Source: Xylaria sp. FL1777 (lineage: Eukaryota; Ascomycota; Sordariomycetes; Xylariales; Xylariaceae). Taken from it: DNA of 64,000 nt. This document shows, one piece after another, positions 63,013 to 64,000 of this stretch. Positions within the stretch are counted from its first letter, which is position 1. The number at the start of each line of letters is the position of its first letter. Position numbers and translations under genes: made by a program. The stretch is taken from the NCBI GenBank assembly GCA_022578965.1, contig MU400599.1:114542-178541 (forward strand). Direction: 5' to 3'. The notes under the pieces were generated by a model. It was not told the DNA's origin. It saw only the letters and a program-made list of their open reading frames with translations, and did no database searches.

Positions 63013-63936
63013 TAAAATATTTATTTTTTTAATACTTATTTATATACTTAATAATATAATATATTTAATAATAGTGCTAATTTTTTTAAAAAATTTTAAG
63101 TTTTAAAAATAGCTTATGCTATTAAAAATAAGTTTTTTTAAAACTTTAAAAAAATGCTTAAATATTATTTAGCAAACAAAATTTATTATTAATTACTTAT
63201 AAAAAAGCATAAACAATAAAGTTTAAAAATTAATAAAAAAATCTATAATTAATGCTTTTTATATTTTTATAATATAATAATACTTATTTAAAATTAATTA
63301 AGATTTTTGCTATTAGTTTAACTTTAAAAAAATATTTAAAAAAAGCTAAAAATAAAATATAAATTTTAATTTTAATTATGCTAAGCAAAAAAAAGCTTAT
63401 GTTTAATATATGTTTATTAAAAAAACAAATAAAAAAGCATATAAGCAATATTAAGCATAAAACAGCAAAAAACTATTTATTAAATATATTATAACAAGTA
63501 AAAATATTGCAATAAAAGCATGCTTTAATTATTATTATTTAAAAACATTTAAAGCTTGCTTTATTTAAACAAGTATATATTATAAAAGTTTAATTAAGCT
63601 TATTTAAATATTAATAAGTATATTAAATAGCAAATAAAAATAAAAAAAAAAGTAAGAAAAAAAACAAAAAAAAACTAATAAAACTATAAAAAAAAAACTA
63701 AAAAAACAAGTTATAAAAACAGCTAAATAACTAGTAAAATTAAATTATAAAAAAACAAAATGCATATAAAAATAAAAAAGTTAAAATTATAAAAACAACT
63801 TTAATTCTAAAAAAATAAAAAAAAAAAAGTTAAAATATAATAAAATATAATAATATGAAATAAGCAATACAAAAAATGCTATAAATAATGAATTATAAAA
63901 TTAATAAATGTTTTTTAAAAAAAAAAAAAAAAAAAA

Positions 63937-63937
63937 A

Positions 63938-64000
<63 letters not shown>
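63937..64000. repeat. (AAT)n microsatellite after an A tract
   Basis: A run of about 21 A (63917-63937) leads into about 20 AAT units with one interruption, reaching the window edge. The true length is unknown. Confidence 0.9.

Larger units (their letters stand above)
62441..64000. repeat. AT isochore with non-random residual G+C
   Basis: Composition changes sharply to very AT-rich DNA. In 63181-63780 I counted 39 C and 34 G in 600 nt (12% G+C). It has no coding potential. A 20-bp tandem array lies inside it, and an A tract and (AAT)n run close the window. It may be a heterochromatic block or a scaffold end. See the findings for the base-context signature. Confidence 0.8.

Noticed and set aside
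1..64000. Biosynthetic gene cluster, intact transposon or CRISPR array
   Set aside because: Looked for core enzymes, terminal repeats with transposase and spaced direct repeats; none found.

Overview
The window looks like a gene-sparse stretch of nuclear DNA from a filamentous ascomycete (Pezizomycotina, most probably a Sordariomycete). The genes have short introns (about 50-180 nt) with GTRNGT-type donors and YAG acceptors. The gene set fits as well: a fungal linker histone, a WOPR (Gti1/Pac2) regulator, a fungal PAQR receptor, a fungal PARG-like protein and a long proline-rich SEC24. No complete transposon, CRISPR array, rRNA or tRNA gene was found.

Nine genes are supported, together about 11.6 kb of coding sequence or roughly 18% of the window. 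From left to right they are: the 3' end of an acyl-protein-thioesterase-like hydrolase (+, 2-187); a 249-residue two-exon protein of unknown function (-, 982-1912); a proline-rich NPF-motif protein (-, 6023-7999); histone H1 with six exons (-, 10807-11942); an AdipoR/Izh-type PAQR membrane protein (+, 16114-17202); a Pac2-like WOPR regulator (-, 28315-29550); mitochondrial asparaginyl-tRNA synthetase (-, 48673-50374); a PARG-like TIGR02452 protein (+, 52094-53158); and the COPII coat subunit SEC24 (-, 58353-61640). Exon joins were worked out by hand from splice sites, reading frame and family motifs. They are housekeeping or regulatory genes with no visible pathway link, and nothing resembles a biosynthetic cluster.

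Between the genes are long deserts (17.2-28.3 kb, 29.6-48.6 kb and 53.2-58.3 kb) with microsatellites, possible decayed coding fragments (34.0-37.0 kb, 46.7-46.9 kb, 57.2-57.8 kb) and a striking intergenic vocabulary of TAC...GTA words. The 9-mer TACTGCGTA/TACGCAGTA was found at 12 places, the palindrome TACCGGTA at 11, and TACCTA/TAGGTA clusters occur throughout.

The last 1.6 kb (62.4-64.0 kb) changes abruptly into an AT isochore of about 12% G+C. It contains a 20-bp tandem array and ends in an (AAT)n run. In a hand-counted 600-nt sample, C is almost never preceded by T, while CpA is as common as CpT. That is not the classical RIP signature, and it is the most unusual compositional signal in the window.
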